DNA of 64,000 nt from Bacteroidales bacterium (GCA_017561665.1 JAFZBQ010000060.1:1-64000); one strand, 5' to 3'. Positions 42,871 to 52,103 are shown, counted from the stretch's first letter. The notes: generated by a model not told the origin, from the sequence alone. Numbers and translations are program-made.

Positions 42871-44760
42871 ATGGCACACGAACATCATCACGAACATAAC
42901 GAAGACGGAATCAAGGAATCGCTGATACGCATAGCGGTATCTTCAGTGCTGCTGATTGGGGCCGTATTAATCGAGCATAAATTCAATCTGCCCAGGTGGC
43001 AGTTGCTGCTGATATATCTGGTGCCCTATCTGGTGGCCGGATTCGATACTTTGAAGGAGGCGGTCGAGAGCTTGGCTCACGGAGAAGCTATGGACGAAAA
43101 CTTCTTGATGAGCATCGCCACAATCGGCGCGCTTTGCATCGGCTTTCTGCCGGATGCCGAGCCGCAGTTTACTGAGGCGGTATTTGTAATGTTGTTTTTC
43201 CAGATAGGCGAATTGTTCGAGCATATCGCAGAGGGACGCAGTCGACGCAGCATAGCTCACCTGATGGATATCCGGCCCGACACTGCCAATCTGGAGCGCA
43301 ACGGCGCGCTGGTGGTGGTTGCACCGCAGGATGTTGCTGTGGGCGATATTATCGTGGTGAAGCCGGGTGAGAAAGTGCCGATGGACGGCGTAGTGCTGGA
43401 AGGCACATCTTCGCTTGACACCGTGGCGCTTACCGGCGAGAGCGTGCCTCGCGGAGTGACCGTCGGTGACGAGATAATCTCCGGCTGCGTGAATCTCTCC
43501 GGAGTGCTTCGCGTACGCGTGACCAGGGAATTCGGCGAATCCACAGCATCCAAGATTCTGGAGTTGGTAGAGCACGCGGCGGACAACAAGTCCCGCAGCG
43601 AGCATTTCATAACCCGTTTTGCGAGGGTTTACACTCCGATTGTGGTGGCTGCGGCGGTGCTGCTGGCGGTGGTTCCGCTCCTGTTTGGCGGGCAGTTATC
43701 CACCTGGCTCTACCGGGCGCTGATGTTCCTGGTAGTGTCTTGTCCCTGCGCGCTGGTTATCAGTGTTCCGCTGGCCTTTTTCGGCGGAATAGGAGGCGCT
43801 TCCCGCAAAGGCATTCTGGTCAAGGGCTCGAATTATCTGGAAGCGCTCTCAAAGCTGAATACGGTAGTGTTTGACAAGACCGGCACCCTCACCGAGGGTG
43901 TCTTCGAAGTTACGTCCGTCCATCCGGAAGTCATCTCAGATAATGAACTTCTGCACCTGGCCGCGCATGTAGAAAGTCTCTCTACTCACCCGATTGCTGC
44001 TTCTTTGAGGGCTGCGTATAAAGATATAGACGACGATTGCACTGTCGAAGGTATTGAGGAGGTCTCCGGCAAAGGTATCCGAGCCGTGATAAACGGCCGC
44101 ACTGTGTGTGTGGGCAATGCTGCGATGATGGAGTCGGTCGGCGCCGCCTGGCACGATTGCGAAAAGACCGGCACCATTGTGCACGTGGCTATCGAAGGAA
44201 CTTATGTGGGCCATATAGTGATTTCCGACCGCGTCAAGGCCGATTCCGCTGAGGCCGTGGCTGCTCTCAAGGCCGCCGGCGTTTCCCGCACCGTGATGCT
44301 CACCGGCGATGCCGAGCCGGTCGGCCGCGCCGTGGCTGAAGAACTCGGTCTTGACTCTTGGTTCGCTGGGTTGCTGCCCGCCGACAAAGTGCAGAAAGTG
44401 GAGGAGCTGCTGGCAGATAAATCCGGTACACTGGCATTCGTGGGTGACGGAATTAACGACGCTCCCGTGCTTGCCCGCGCCGACATCGGAATTGCAATGG
44501 GCGCTCTGGGCAGCGATGCGGCAATAGAGGCCGCCGACGTCGTGCTGATGGACGACAAGCCTTCCAAGGTCGCCCTGGCTGTGCGCATTGCCCGCCGGAC
44601 CCTCAGCATCGCCCGCGAAAACACATGGTTCGCAATAGGTGTCAAACTTCTGGTACTCCTTCTCGCCGCCTTCGGCATCGCCACAATGTGGATGGCCGTC
44701 TTCGCAGACGTCGGCGTCACCGTCCTCGCCGTCCTCAACGCCATGCGCGCCCTGCGGTAG
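42871..44760 (+). CDS. Heavy-metal P1B-type ATPase (Zn/Cd/Co class)
   Basis: A 629-residue metal-exporting P-type ATPase. The N-terminus is His-rich (HEHHHEHNED) with no HMA CxxC domain. The sequence shows TGES (actuator), the transmembrane metal motif VSCPCALVISVP, the phosphorylation site DKTGT, the HP locus (STHPIA), and GDGINDAP. The CPC motif without the Cu-type helix pattern suggests Zn2+/Cd2+/Co2+ export; Fe is possible. It follows the Fur fragment and, in other Bacteroidetes, such ATPases sit beside a full Fur-type gene. All spacings back to the nuclease gene are under 15 bases, so it may share that operon. Confidence 0.92.
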   Translation: MAHEHHHEHNEDGIKESLIRIAVSSVLLIGAVLIEHKFNLPRWQLLLIYLVPYLVAGFDTLKEAVESLAHGEAMDENFLMSIATIGALCIGFLPDAEPQFTEAVFVMLFFQIGELFEHIAEGRSRRSIAHLMDIRPDTANLERNGALVVVAPQDVAVGDIIVVKPGEKVPMDGVVLEGTSSLDTVALTGESVPRGVTVGDEIISGCVNLSGVLRVRVTREFGESTASKILELVEHAADNKSRSEHFITRFARVYTPIVVAAAVLLAVVPLLFGGQLSTWLYRALMFLVVSCPCALVISVPLAFFGGIGGASRKGILVKGSNYLEALSKLNTVVFDKTGTLTEGVFEVTSVHPEVISDNELLHLAAHVESLSTHPIAASLRAAYKDIDDDCTVEGIEEVSGKGIRAVINGRTVCVGNAAMMESVGAAWHDCEKTGTIVHVAIEGTYVGHIVISDRVKADSAEAVAALKAAGVSRTVMLTGDAEPVGRAVAEELGLDSWFAGLLPADKVQKVEELLADKSGTLAFVGDGINDAPVLARADIGIAMGALGSDAAIEAADVVLMDDKPSKVALAVRIARRTLSIARENTWFAIGVKLLVLLLAAFGIATMWMAVFADVGVTVLAVLNAMRALR

Positions 44761-44802
44761 AGTTGGACTTTTTGTCAGCAGAAAGTGTCAAAATGTCCAC
44801 TA
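44761..44802. promoter_or_regulatory. Imperfect inverted repeat with repeated TGTCA/TGTCC words
   Basis: AGTTGGACTTTTTG on the left pairs imperfectly with CAAAATGTCCACT on the right. Three related words (TGTCA, TGTCA, TGTCC) occur within it. No T tract follows, so it is a weak terminator candidate; it could be an activator site for the hsp20 promoter downstream. Confidence 0.35.
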
Positions 44803-44810
44803 TAAGCATC

Positions 44811-44826
44811 TGGCACTGCGTTTGAT
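44811..44826 (+). promoter_or_regulatory. Possible sigma-54-type promoter for hsp20
   Basis: TGGCACTGCGTTTGAT resembles the -24/-12 pattern TGGCACNNNNNTTGCW; the -24 half is exact but the -12 GC is GA. No TAnnTTTG box was found in this 148-base gap, which is why an alternative sigma is considered. Confidence 0.35.
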
Positions 44827-44908
44827 TAAACTCATAGCGACTCCGCAAGGGGTCCCGGAAATAAGGTCCGCGAGGGCTGCAAACCGGAACGATTAAAGTT
44901 TTTGAACT

Positions 44909-45340
44909 ATGTTACCTATGAGAAGAACGCAAGACAGTTGGCTGCCGGACATTTTCAATGACTTTTTCGACAACAGCTGGATGACCAGGGCAAATTATAC
45001 GGCCCCTGCAATCAATGTAATTGAAAACGAAAAAGAGTACGATGTGGAACTTGCCGCACCGGGACTTGACAAGGATGATTTCAACGTCCGCGTGGACAAC
45101 GAGGGCTATCTCCACATCAATATGGAGAAGAAATCGGAACATAAGGAAGACAAGAAGAAAGGCCGCTACCTGCGCCGTGAATTCTCTTACGAGAAGTTCC
45201 AGCAGACCCTGCTGCTCCCCGATGACGTGGACTGCGATAAGATAGAGGCCAAGGTAGAAAAGGGCGTTTTGAATGTGCACCTGCCCAAGAAAGAAGTGGT
45301 TGTTCAACCTGCCGCAACCAAACAGATCGACATCAAATAG
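44909..45340 (+). CDS. Small heat-shock protein, Hsp20/alpha-crystallin family
   Basis: A 143-residue cytosolic chaperone. The alpha-crystallin domain (about 32-135) contains YDVELAAPGLDKDDFNVRV, RREFSYEKFQQTLLLPDDVD and the GVLNVHLPK motif. The N-terminal arm begins DSWLPDIFNDFFDN. It holds unfolding proteins during heat or oxidative stress. Closed by a terminator shared with the convergent mgtC gene. ATG 44909 is used; a second ATG at 44918 would also work. Confidence 0.95.
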   Translation: MLPMRRTQDSWLPDIFNDFFDNSWMTRANYTAPAINVIENEKEYDVELAAPGLDKDDFNVRVDNEGYLHINMEKKSEHKEDKKKGRYLRREFSYEKFQQTLLLPDDVDCDKIEAKVEKGVLNVHLPKKEVVVQPAATKQIDIK

Positions 45341-45362
45341 GCGTTCAGCCTATATGGTTTGT

Positions 45363-45398
45363 AAAAAGAGCGCAACCAAACGGCTGCGCCCTTTTTTA
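45363..45398. terminator. Terminator between hsp20 and mgtC
   Basis: AAAAAGAGCGCA and TGCGCCCTTTTTT form an A/T-flanked stem around ACCAAACGGC. It can act in both directions and reaches the mgtC stop. Confidence 0.75.
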
Positions 45399-45839
45399 TT
45401 GTTTGTCCTGCTTGTCCTTCTTTTTGGTGAACCGCACCGACCAGAGGATGATTACGGTGCCGGCGGTAACGATTGCGGACAAGGCCAGTAAACCGGCACC
45501 GGCAGCGAGGCCGATGACGGCGGTGATAAAGATGCATGCGGCGGTGGTCAGGCCGATGATGCCGTCGGAACCCTTGAGGATGAGGCCGGCGCCGATAAAG
45601 CCAACGCCGGTGAGAACTTGTGCGGCTATACGGCCCGGATCGCCGTTATGTAACCCCATATTGTCCTGGCAAATATAGATGGATATGATCATCGCCAAAG
45701 CCGAGGCGGTGCTTATAAGTATAAACGTGCGGAAGCCGGCAGGGTGGTGGTGTATCTGCCTTTCGGCTCCGATGGCCGCACCCAGAAGAAGGGCGATTCC
45801 GACGCGTATCAGGGCTGTCGTGAGAGAAATGGGTTCCAT
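45396..45839 (-). CDS. MgtC/SapB family membrane protein
   Basis: A 147-residue inner-membrane protein with four to five hydrophobic helices. It carries the family marks LLGAAIGAERQIHHHPAGFRTF, GRIAAQVLTGVGFIGAGLILK and GLTTAACIFITAVIGLAAG. MgtC proteins support growth at low Mg2+ and act on the F-ATPase in Salmonella; most Bacteroidetes homologues lack the C-terminal regulatory domain, as here. ATG 45839 was chosen because the longer in-frame GTG (45860) falls inside the -7 box. Ends K/D-rich. Confidence 0.9.
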   Translation of the reverse strand: MEPISLTTALIRVGIALLLGAAIGAERQIHHHPAGFRTFILISTASALAMIISIYICQDNMGLHNGDPGRIAAQVLTGVGFIGAGLILKGSDGIIGLTTAACIFITAVIGLAAGAGLLALSAIVTAGTVIILWSVRFTKKKDKQDKQ

Positions 45840-45859
45840 TTTAGTTTGTATTGCAGTCA

Positions 45860-45867
45860 CAAATATA
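45860..45867 (-). promoter_or_regulatory. -7 box for mgtC
   Basis: Minus strand TATATTTG; the ATG is 20 bases downstream. It overlaps an upstream in-frame GTG, which is therefore excluded as start. Confidence 0.6.
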
Positions 45868-45891
45868 ACCTTATTTTTATTTGTTTTTCCC

Positions 45892-45899
45892 TATCTTTG
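45892..45899 (+). promoter_or_regulatory. -7 box for slyD-serB-ABC operon
   Basis: TATCTTTG, 21 bases before ATG 45921. Confidence 0.65.
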
Positions 45900-45920
45900 C
45901 GCAAATTAGACAAGTTCGAT

Positions 45921-46472
45921 ATGAAAATAAGCGACAACAAAGTAGTACATTTAGTATATCAGCTGGAAGTGGACGGACAGATTGCCGACAGCTGCGACGC
46001 ATCGCGTCCCCTGGAATTCATATTTGGAGCAGGCTATCTGCTTCCGAAATTCGAAGAGAACATAGAGGGCAAGACTGTCGGCGACAAGTTTGACTTTCGC
46101 CTTACTGCCGCCGAGGGCTATGGAGAATACGACCACCGCGCCGTTATCGACCTGCCCAAGAACATTTTCGAGCGTGACGGCGAGTTCGCCTCTGACATCG
46201 TCTTTGTGGGCAATATCATCCCTATGATGAGCCAGCAGGGCGGCGTTATGCCCGGCAAGGTGCTGGAGATCGGCACCGACTCGGTCAAGATGGACTTCAA
46301 CCATCAGATGGCCGGCAAAGACCTCCATTTTACCGGCGAAATACTGGTGGTACGTGACGCTACCGAAGAAGAACTTCGCGACGGCCTCCACGGCGAGCGC
46401 AAGGGCTGTGGCGGATGCAAGGGCGGAAACTGCGGCGATGGCGGCTGCGAATCGGGCTGCTGCAATCAATAA
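45921..46472 (+). CDS. slyD: FKBP-type peptidyl-prolyl isomerase, SlyD-like
   Basis: A 183-residue SlyD-type protein. The FKBP half (MKISDNKVVHLVYQLEVDGQIAD, then FIFGAGYLLPKFEENIEGK) is interrupted by the insert-in-flap domain (about 70-125), and FNHQMAGKDLHF completes the fold. The C-terminal tail has eight cysteines among glycines (GCGGCKGGNCGDGGC, GCC), in place of the His-rich tail of E. coli SlyD, so it probably binds Ni2+ or Zn2+. It acts as a folding catalyst and metal handler in the cytosol. serB follows after 9 bases. Confidence 0.93.
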   Translation: MKISDNKVVHLVYQLEVDGQIADSCDASRPLEFIFGAGYLLPKFEENIEGKTVGDKFDFRLTAAEGYGEYDHRAVIDLPKNIFERDGEFASDIVFVGNIIPMMSQQGGVMPGKVLEIGTDSVKMDFNHQMAGKDLHFTGEILVVRDATEEELRDGLHGERKGCGGCKGGNCGDGGCESGCCNQ

Positions 46473-46481
46473 TCTGAAAGT

Positions 46482-47726
46482 ATGGCAAAAATCACCAAAA
46501 AAGAGCAGATTCTGATCCGCATCACGGGCAAGGACCGCGCAGGTCTTACCGCATCCGTGATGGATATTCTGGCCCGATATGACGCCCAGATTCTGGACAT
46601 CGGACAGGCCGATATCCACAGCAGCCTGTCGCTGGGCATCCTTATCAGAATCTCTGCCAAGAGTTCCGGTCAGGTGATGAAGGAGCTGCTGTTCAAGGCC
46701 ACCGAACTGGGCGTTGCCATCGGCTTCGAACCGGTCACGGACGATGATTACGAAGATTGGGTCGGCCGTCAGGGCAAGAACCGCTACATCCTCACCATCA
46801 TTGCCCGCAGTCTCTCGGCAAAGCAGATTGCCGCAGCGGCAAGGGTGATATCCAATCACGGACTCAATATCGATTCCATCAAGCGCCTTACCGGCCGTAT
46901 GAGCCTCAAACAGCCCAACGGTGCGGTGCGCAGCTGCATCGAATTCTCAATCCGCGGCGTGCCCGACGACCGGGATGCCTTGCAGGCAGAACTGATGCAC
47001 ATTTCGTCCGAAATGGGCATCGACTTCTCTTTCCAGAGGGACAATATGTTCCGCCGTATGCGCCGCCTGATCTGCTTCGATATGGATTCGACGCTGGTGC
47101 AGACGGAGTGCATAAACGAGCTGGCAGCCCGCGCCGGAGTCGGCGACAAAGTCAAGGCCATCACGGAGAGCGCGATGCGCGGCGAAATCGATTTCAAGGA
47201 GAGTTTCCGCCGCCGGGTGGCGCTTCTCAAGGGTTTGGACGCCTCCGTTATGCAGGATATCGCAGAGAATATGCCTATCACCGAGGGTGTCGACCGCCTG
47301 ATGGGGGTTCTCAAACGCGCCGGCTACAAAATCGCAATCCTAAGCGGAGGATTCACCTACTTCGGTGAATACATCCAGCGTAAGTACGGCATCGATTACG
47401 TATATGCAAATGAACTGGAGATTGGCGAAGACGGCAAATTGACCGGCCGGTATGTCGGCGACATCGTAGACGGGAAGCGCAAGGCCGACCTGCTCAAGCT
47501 CATCGCCCAGATGGAAAAGGTCAACCTGGAACAGACAATCGCCGTAGGTGACGGCGCCAACGACCTGCCTATGCTTTCCGCCGCCGGCCTGGGCATCGCC
47601 TTCCACGCCAAACCGCGCGTAGTGGAAAGTGCCCGCCAGAGCATCAACACCATCGGCCTGGACGGCGTGCTATATTTCCTCGGTTTCAAAGACAGCTACC
47701 TTGGCAAGCAAGGCAGGATGCAATAA
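46482..47726 (+). CDS. serB: Phosphoserine phosphatase with N-terminal ACT domains
   Basis: A 414-residue protein. Residues about 5-90 and 100-185 are two ACT-type regulatory domains (IRITGKDRAGLTASVMDILARYDAQILDIG; LTIIARSLSAKQIAAAARVISNHGLNIDSI). The HAD phosphatase half has CFDMDSTLVQTECINELA (motif I), ILSGGFTYFGEYIQ (motif II) and VAVGDGANDLPMLSAAGLG-like motif III. It makes L-serine from phosphoserine, probably with serine feedback through the ACT domains. ABC exporter gene follows after 9 bases. Confidence 0.95.
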   Translation: MAKITKKEQILIRITGKDRAGLTASVMDILARYDAQILDIGQADIHSSLSLGILIRISAKSSGQVMKELLFKATELGVAIGFEPVTDDDYEDWVGRQGKNRYILTIIARSLSAKQIAAAARVISNHGLNIDSIKRLTGRMSLKQPNGAVRSCIEFSIRGVPDDRDALQAELMHISSEMGIDFSFQRDNMFRRMRRLICFDMDSTLVQTECINELAARAGVGDKVKAITESAMRGEIDFKESFRRRVALLKGLDASVMQDIAENMPITEGVDRLMGVLKRAGYKIAILSGGFTYFGEYIQRKYGIDYVYANELEIGEDGKLTGRYVGDIVDGKRKADLLKLIAQMEKVNLEQTIAVGDGANDLPMLSAAGLGIAFHAKPRVVESARQSINTIGLDGVLYFLGFKDSYLGKQGRMQ

Positions 47727-47735
47727 TCTTTTACC

Positions 47736-49526
47736 ATGAATCTCGCCCAGCTTTTCAAACATATCAGGCCATTCGTGCGGCCATATCGCTGGCTTGTGGT
47801 CATCACGCTGGTGTTGACGCTCATCGGCTCTTTGATGGCGCAGGTAAACGCGATTGTGCTGGACAAAACGGTGGACGCCATCAACGCCCTTATCGGCACC
47901 GATTTCACCTGGGCCCAGGCGGCACGTATCCTCACCATTATCTCGATAGTGCTGCTGAGTAAGGAAATCCTTTCTGCGGTAATAACCTTTGCCCAGAACT
48001 ATTTCGGAGAGCGGATGCGCATCTTTGTCTCCCGCGATCTCGCCCAAAGCGTCATAGAGAAGGTACTAACCTTCCGTATGGCCTACTTTTCCCAGGATGC
48101 CAACGCTACCGGAAAAGTCCAGTCCAGAATTGACCAGGGCGTGAGCAGCATCTCCCGTACGGTGCAGAATTTCTTTATAGATCTGCTGCCGCTGTTCACC
48201 ACTGCGGTACTTGCGCTGATACTGATGTTCGCCGCCAATGTCTACGTAGGCCTCGTGGCGCTGGGCATAGTGCCGGTTTACTTCTGGATTACCTATCGCC
48301 AGGCCAAGCGGCTCAAAGGATGGCGGCGTGAGATGCGCGGCTATCTGGAGACCAAGAGCCAGGGCATCAAGAATATTATCGATTCGATAAATGTAATCAA
48401 GAGCTTCAACCGCGAAGGGATTGAGGCGGCCAAACAGCTTGAAATCCAGAACAATGTCACCGCCAATCAGGTCAAGACACGCCAGGTAAGCTTCTATTAT
48501 TCCGGTGTAAAGAGTTTCGTGAAGCAGGTCGGTACAGTTCTGGTGATAATCCTGACCGCATATCTGGTGTTGAGTGACTATCCCGGAATGAGCATCGGTA
48601 AAATAATGTATCACGTGATGCTCTTTTCCAACGTGATTGCCCCGATTACCCAGCTGCAGCGCATCTTCGATGATGTGAACGACGCCTTGATTTATGCAGA
48701 AGGTTTCTTCAGCATCCTCGATTCCGACGAGGAGATAGAGCCCACGGGCAGCTATCGTCCGGAGAAGATTTACGGCCGGTTTGAACTGCGCGACGTAGAC
48801 TTCACTTATCCCAACGGCACCCAGGCGCTGTTCGGGGTGAATATGGTAATCGAGCCAGACAAGATTACCGCATTGGTGGGCCTTTCCGGCGCCGGCAAAA
48901 GTACCATAGTGAACCTGCTGGACAAATTCTACGAGCCGCAGGTTGGCACCATCACACTTGACGGCGTGGATTTGCGCGAATACGACACCAAGTATCTTCG
49001 CGAAAACATCGGTCTGGTGCTCCAGAAGAACCATATCTTTGACGGGACAATAGAAGAGAACATCCTCTACGGCAAGCCCGACGCTACTCACGAAGAGGTT
49101 GTGGAGGCGGCCAGGAAGTCATATATCTACGACCAGATAATGGCGCTTCCCAAGCAGTTCGAAAACAAGGCTTCAGACCTCTCCGGCGGCCAGCAGCAGC
49201 GCATCGCCATCGCCCGTATGTTCCTCAAGAATCCGCCCATCATTTTCCTTGACGAACCCACCGCCAGCCTGGATGCCATCGCCACCGAACAGATCAAGAA
49301 CAGCATCGACGCCATAAAGCAAAACCGCACGGTCATCATCATTTCTCACAGCATATCCCAGATTATCGACAGCGAGATGGTTTATGCGCTGCAGAACGGC
49401 CGTGTCGAGGAGAGCGGCGATCCTGACACAATTTATAAGAAAGGCGGCGTGTACAAGGATATCATCGATGCCAGCGCCCGCAGCCTCAACATAGAGAAGA
49501 TTGCGAGGACAATATCAGAAAATTAA
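47736..49526 (+). CDS. ABC exporter, fused permease and ATPase
   Basis: A 596-residue half-transporter of the MsbA/multidrug type. Six membrane helices lie in residues about 20-320. The nucleotide-binding domain has Walker A LVGLSGAGKST (about residue 382), the Q-loop LVLQKNHIFDG, signature LSGGQQQRIAIARMFL, and Walker B IIFLDEPTASLDA. Works as a homodimer; the substrate (lipid, drug or peptide) is unknown. Third gene of the slyD operon. The 58-base gap to feoAB shows no convincing terminator. Confidence 0.9.
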   Translation: MNLAQLFKHIRPFVRPYRWLVVITLVLTLIGSLMAQVNAIVLDKTVDAINALIGTDFTWAQAARILTIISIVLLSKEILSAVITFAQNYFGERMRIFVSRDLAQSVIEKVLTFRMAYFSQDANATGKVQSRIDQGVSSISRTVQNFFIDLLPLFTTAVLALILMFAANVYVGLVALGIVPVYFWITYRQAKRLKGWRREMRGYLETKSQGIKNIIDSINVIKSFNREGIEAAKQLEIQNNVTANQVKTRQVSFYYSGVKSFVKQVGTVLVIILTAYLVLSDYPGMSIGKIMYHVMLFSNVIAPITQLQRIFDDVNDALIYAEGFFSILDSDEEIEPTGSYRPEKIYGRFELRDVDFTYPNGTQALFGVNMVIEPDKITALVGLSGAGKSTIVNLLDKFYEPQVGTITLDGVDLREYDTKYLRENIGLVLQKNHIFDGTIEENILYGKPDATHEEVVEAARKSYIYDQIMALPKQFENKASDLSGGQQQRIAIARMFLKNPPIIFLDEPTASLDAIATEQIKNSIDAIKQNRTVIIISHSISQIIDSEMVYALQNGRVEESGDPDTIYKKGGVYKDIIDASARSLNIEKIARTISEN

Positions 49527-49584
49527 ATTTTGATTTCTCAGAAGATTTCCCGTACTTAGTAGGTTATTTTGAACCGTAGGTACA

Positions 49585-51951
49585 ATGGAAGAAGAGAAAG
49601 TTCTGACGCTTGCCGACATCCCTGAAAAGGGACGGTGCGTCATCGCCAAGATTCACGGCCACGGAGGTTTCCGCAACCGCATCATGGAGCTTGGCTTTAT
49701 CAAGGGACAGACAATCAGCGTACTTAAGAATGCGCCGCTGCGCGACCCAATCGAGTATGAGATACTCGGCAGTCACGTTTCCCTCCGGCGCAGCGAGGCC
49801 CGCAACATCGAGGTCGTTTCCCTGGACGAGAATTACCACCCCGACTTCAATTTCAACGGTACTATTGAAGAGCACGTCAAGGCTGAGGTAGAAGCAATCA
49901 CAAAGCACATAACCGTGGCCCTTGTGGGCAACCCGAATTGCGGCAAGACCTCTTTCTTCAATTTCGCCACAGGCCTTCACGAGAAAGTGGGCAACTACAG
50001 CGGCGTCACTGTCGATTCAAAGGTGGGCACATTCCACCACAACGGTTATACGATCGATTTGGTTGACCTGCCGGGCACATATTCCCTTACTGAATATTCT
50101 CCTGAGGAGTTATACGTCCGCAATTATATAGTCAATCAGAAGCCCGACCTGGTGCTGAACATTGTGGACGCCGGTAATCTGGAGCGCAACTTGTTCCTGA
50201 CCACCCAGCTGATTGACATGAACCCCCGCATAGTGATGGCGCTGAATATGTACGACGAGCTGCAGGCGAGCGGTGACAAGCTGGACCACGTGAGTCTCTC
50301 AAAGATGCTCGGCTTCCCCATCGTGCCGGTAATCGCCCGTACGGGGCAGGGAATTGACGACGTGCTGGAGCAGATAGTAAAGGTGTACACCGATGCCGAA
50401 GGCGCCACCAAACACATCCATATCAACTATGGCGACAATGTGGAACCGCACATTGCAAAGATAAAGAACCTGGTGGAGGCGAACCAGGAAATACGCGACG
50501 ATTACCACGGGCGATACGTTGCCCTGAAACTCATAGAGAATGACAGTGTTACTCACAAAAGCCTTGAGAAATATCCTAATTATCAGCAAATAAAACAAGC
50601 TAGTAATAAGGCTCGCGAAGCGCTCGAGAGAGAGTATCACGACGACATTGTGAGCGTTGTTTCCGTTCTTAAATACGGTTTCATAAAGGGCGCCCTGAGC
50701 GAAACCCTGACCCCAGCAAAAGTAGATAAGAGAAAGAAGTCATATACCCTGGATTCGATTCTGACCAACAAATGGCTCGCCATTCCCGCCATGATTCTTT
50801 TGATTTGGCTGATGTTTACCGCTACCTTCAAGCTTGGCGCATATCCGCAGGCCTGGTTGGAGCAGGGCATAGCCGCCCTTGGCAGCTGGGTCGGTTCGAT
50901 AATGCCTGAAGGTATGCTCCGCGACCTGATAGTGGACGGCATAATAGCCGGAGTCGGCGGCGTTCTGGTATTCCTGCCCAACATCCTGATATTGTTCCTG
51001 TTCATATCATTCTTCGAAGACAGCGGATATATGGCCCGCGTAGCGTTTATTATGGACAAGCTGATGCACCGCATCGGCCTCCACGGCAAGTCGTTTATTC
51101 CATATATAATCGGCTTCGGCTGCGGTGTGCCGGCTATTATGGCAACCCGCACCCTGGAAAGCCGCAAGGACCGCATCCTGACGATAATCACCATACCGTT
51201 TATGTCCTGCTCGGCCCGTCTGCCGCTGTTCCTGCTGTTTGTGTCGGCCTTCTTCAAGAAGAATCAGGCGCTTGTGCTTATAGGACTGTATTTAATCGGC
51301 ATACTGGTGGCTGTAATAACCTCTTTGCTGATGAAGAAACTGGTGTTCAAGAACACCGACGACCAGTTTGTGATGGAATTGCCGCCGTATCGTTTTCCGA
51401 CACTGCGAAATGTGCTGCTCCATATGTGGGAGAAGAGTGCGCAGTATCTCAAGAAGATGGGTACCGTGATTCTGGCCGCATCCATAATCATCTGGGCGCT
51501 GGGCTATTTTCCCATGGCCAAGGCGGGACAGACTGCTGCAGAACAGACGGCACAGTCGTACATTGGCCAGGTTGGCAAGGCCATCCAGCCTGCATTCGCG
51601 CCGCTGGGCTTCGACTGGAAGATGAGCGTGAGCCTTCTCACCGGCTTCGCCGCCAAGGAGGTCGTGGTATCGTCGCTGGGCGTGCTTTATTCTCCCGACG
51701 GAGAAGAGGCGGAAGGGGCCTCGCTTGCAGGCAATCTGAAAGCCGCCACGGACATCTCCGGCAATCCCGTGTTTACAAAGCCGGTGGTGTGGTCGTTCCT
51801 GCTGTTTGTGCTGCTCTATTTCCCGTGCGTGGCTGCAGTGAGTGCCGTGCATAAGGAGGCCGGCCGCAAATGGGCCTGGTTCACGGTTATCTACACCACT
51901 GCCGTAGCTTGGATTGTATCGTTCATCGTTTACCACATTTTACTGTTGTAA
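49585..51951 (+). CDS. feoB: Ferrous iron transporter, FeoA-FeoB fusion
   Basis: A 788-residue fusion common in Bacteroidetes. Residues 1-80 form the FeoA SH3-like domain (FRNRIMELGFIKGQTISVLKNAPLRDP). The FeoB G domain follows with ALVGNPNCGKTSFFN (G1, from about residue 111), DLPGTYSL (G3) and NMYDEL in the G4 place. The C-terminal half has about eight helices with the Gate motifs FIPYIIGFGCGVPAIMATRTL and the paired FPCVAAV. It imports Fe2+ across the inner membrane. The upstream sequence TTATTTTG (49564-49571) is a one-mismatch -7 candidate. Its stop overlaps the next start (TAATG). Confidence 0.95.
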   Translation: MEEEKVLTLADIPEKGRCVIAKIHGHGGFRNRIMELGFIKGQTISVLKNAPLRDPIEYEILGSHVSLRRSEARNIEVVSLDENYHPDFNFNGTIEEHVKAEVEAITKHITVALVGNPNCGKTSFFNFATGLHEKVGNYSGVTVDSKVGTFHHNGYTIDLVDLPGTYSLTEYSPEELYVRNYIVNQKPDLVLNIVDAGNLERNLFLTTQLIDMNPRIVMALNMYDELQASGDKLDHVSLSKMLGFPIVPVIARTGQGIDDVLEQIVKVYTDAEGATKHIHINYGDNVEPHIAKIKNLVEANQEIRDDYHGRYVALKLIENDSVTHKSLEKYPNYQQIKQASNKAREALEREYHDDIVSVVSVLKYGFIKGALSETLTPAKVDKRKKSYTLDSILTNKWLAIPAMILLIWLMFTATFKLGAYPQAWLEQGIAALGSWVGSIMPEGMLRDLIVDGIIAGVGGVLVFLPNILILFLFISFFEDSGYMARVAFIMDKLMHRIGLHGKSFIPYIIGFGCGVPAIMATRTLESRKDRILTIITIPFMSCSARLPLFLLFVSAFFKKNQALVLIGLYLIGILVAVITSLLMKKLVFKNTDDQFVMELPPYRFPTLRNVLLHMWEKSAQYLKKMGTVILAASIIIWALGYFPMAKAGQTAAEQTAQSYIGQVGKAIQPAFAPLGFDWKMSVSLLTGFAAKEVVVSSLGVLYSPDGEEAEGASLAGNLKAATDISGNPVFTKPVVWSFLLFVLLYFPCVAAVSAVHKEAGRKWAWFTVIYTTAVAWIVSFIVYHILLL

Positions 51952-52103
51952 TGGTACAGGAGATTATAGCATACGTGATAATCGCGCTCACGGCAGGTTT
52001 CATCGTTTACAGCCTTTTCTTCAAAAAGAAAAAAGGGTGCAGCGAGGAATCATGTACCGGTTGTCCGTACTGCAACTCCTGCAAAGACGCCCGCCGCGAA
52101 TAG
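51951..52103 (+). CDS. FeoB-associated Cys-rich membrane protein
   Basis: A 50-residue protein: one membrane helix (QEIIAYVIIALTAGFIVYSLFF), a Lys cluster, then a Cys-rich tail (CSEESCTGCPYCNSC). The arrangement matches the small FeoB-associated Cys-rich family, analogous in position to FeoC. The ATG shares its A with the feoB stop (TAATG), so translation is coupled. It may assist or redox-sense the FeoB complex at the membrane. Confidence 0.9.
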   Translation: MVQEIIAYVIIALTAGFIVYSLFFKKKKGCSEESCTGCPYCNSCKDARRE

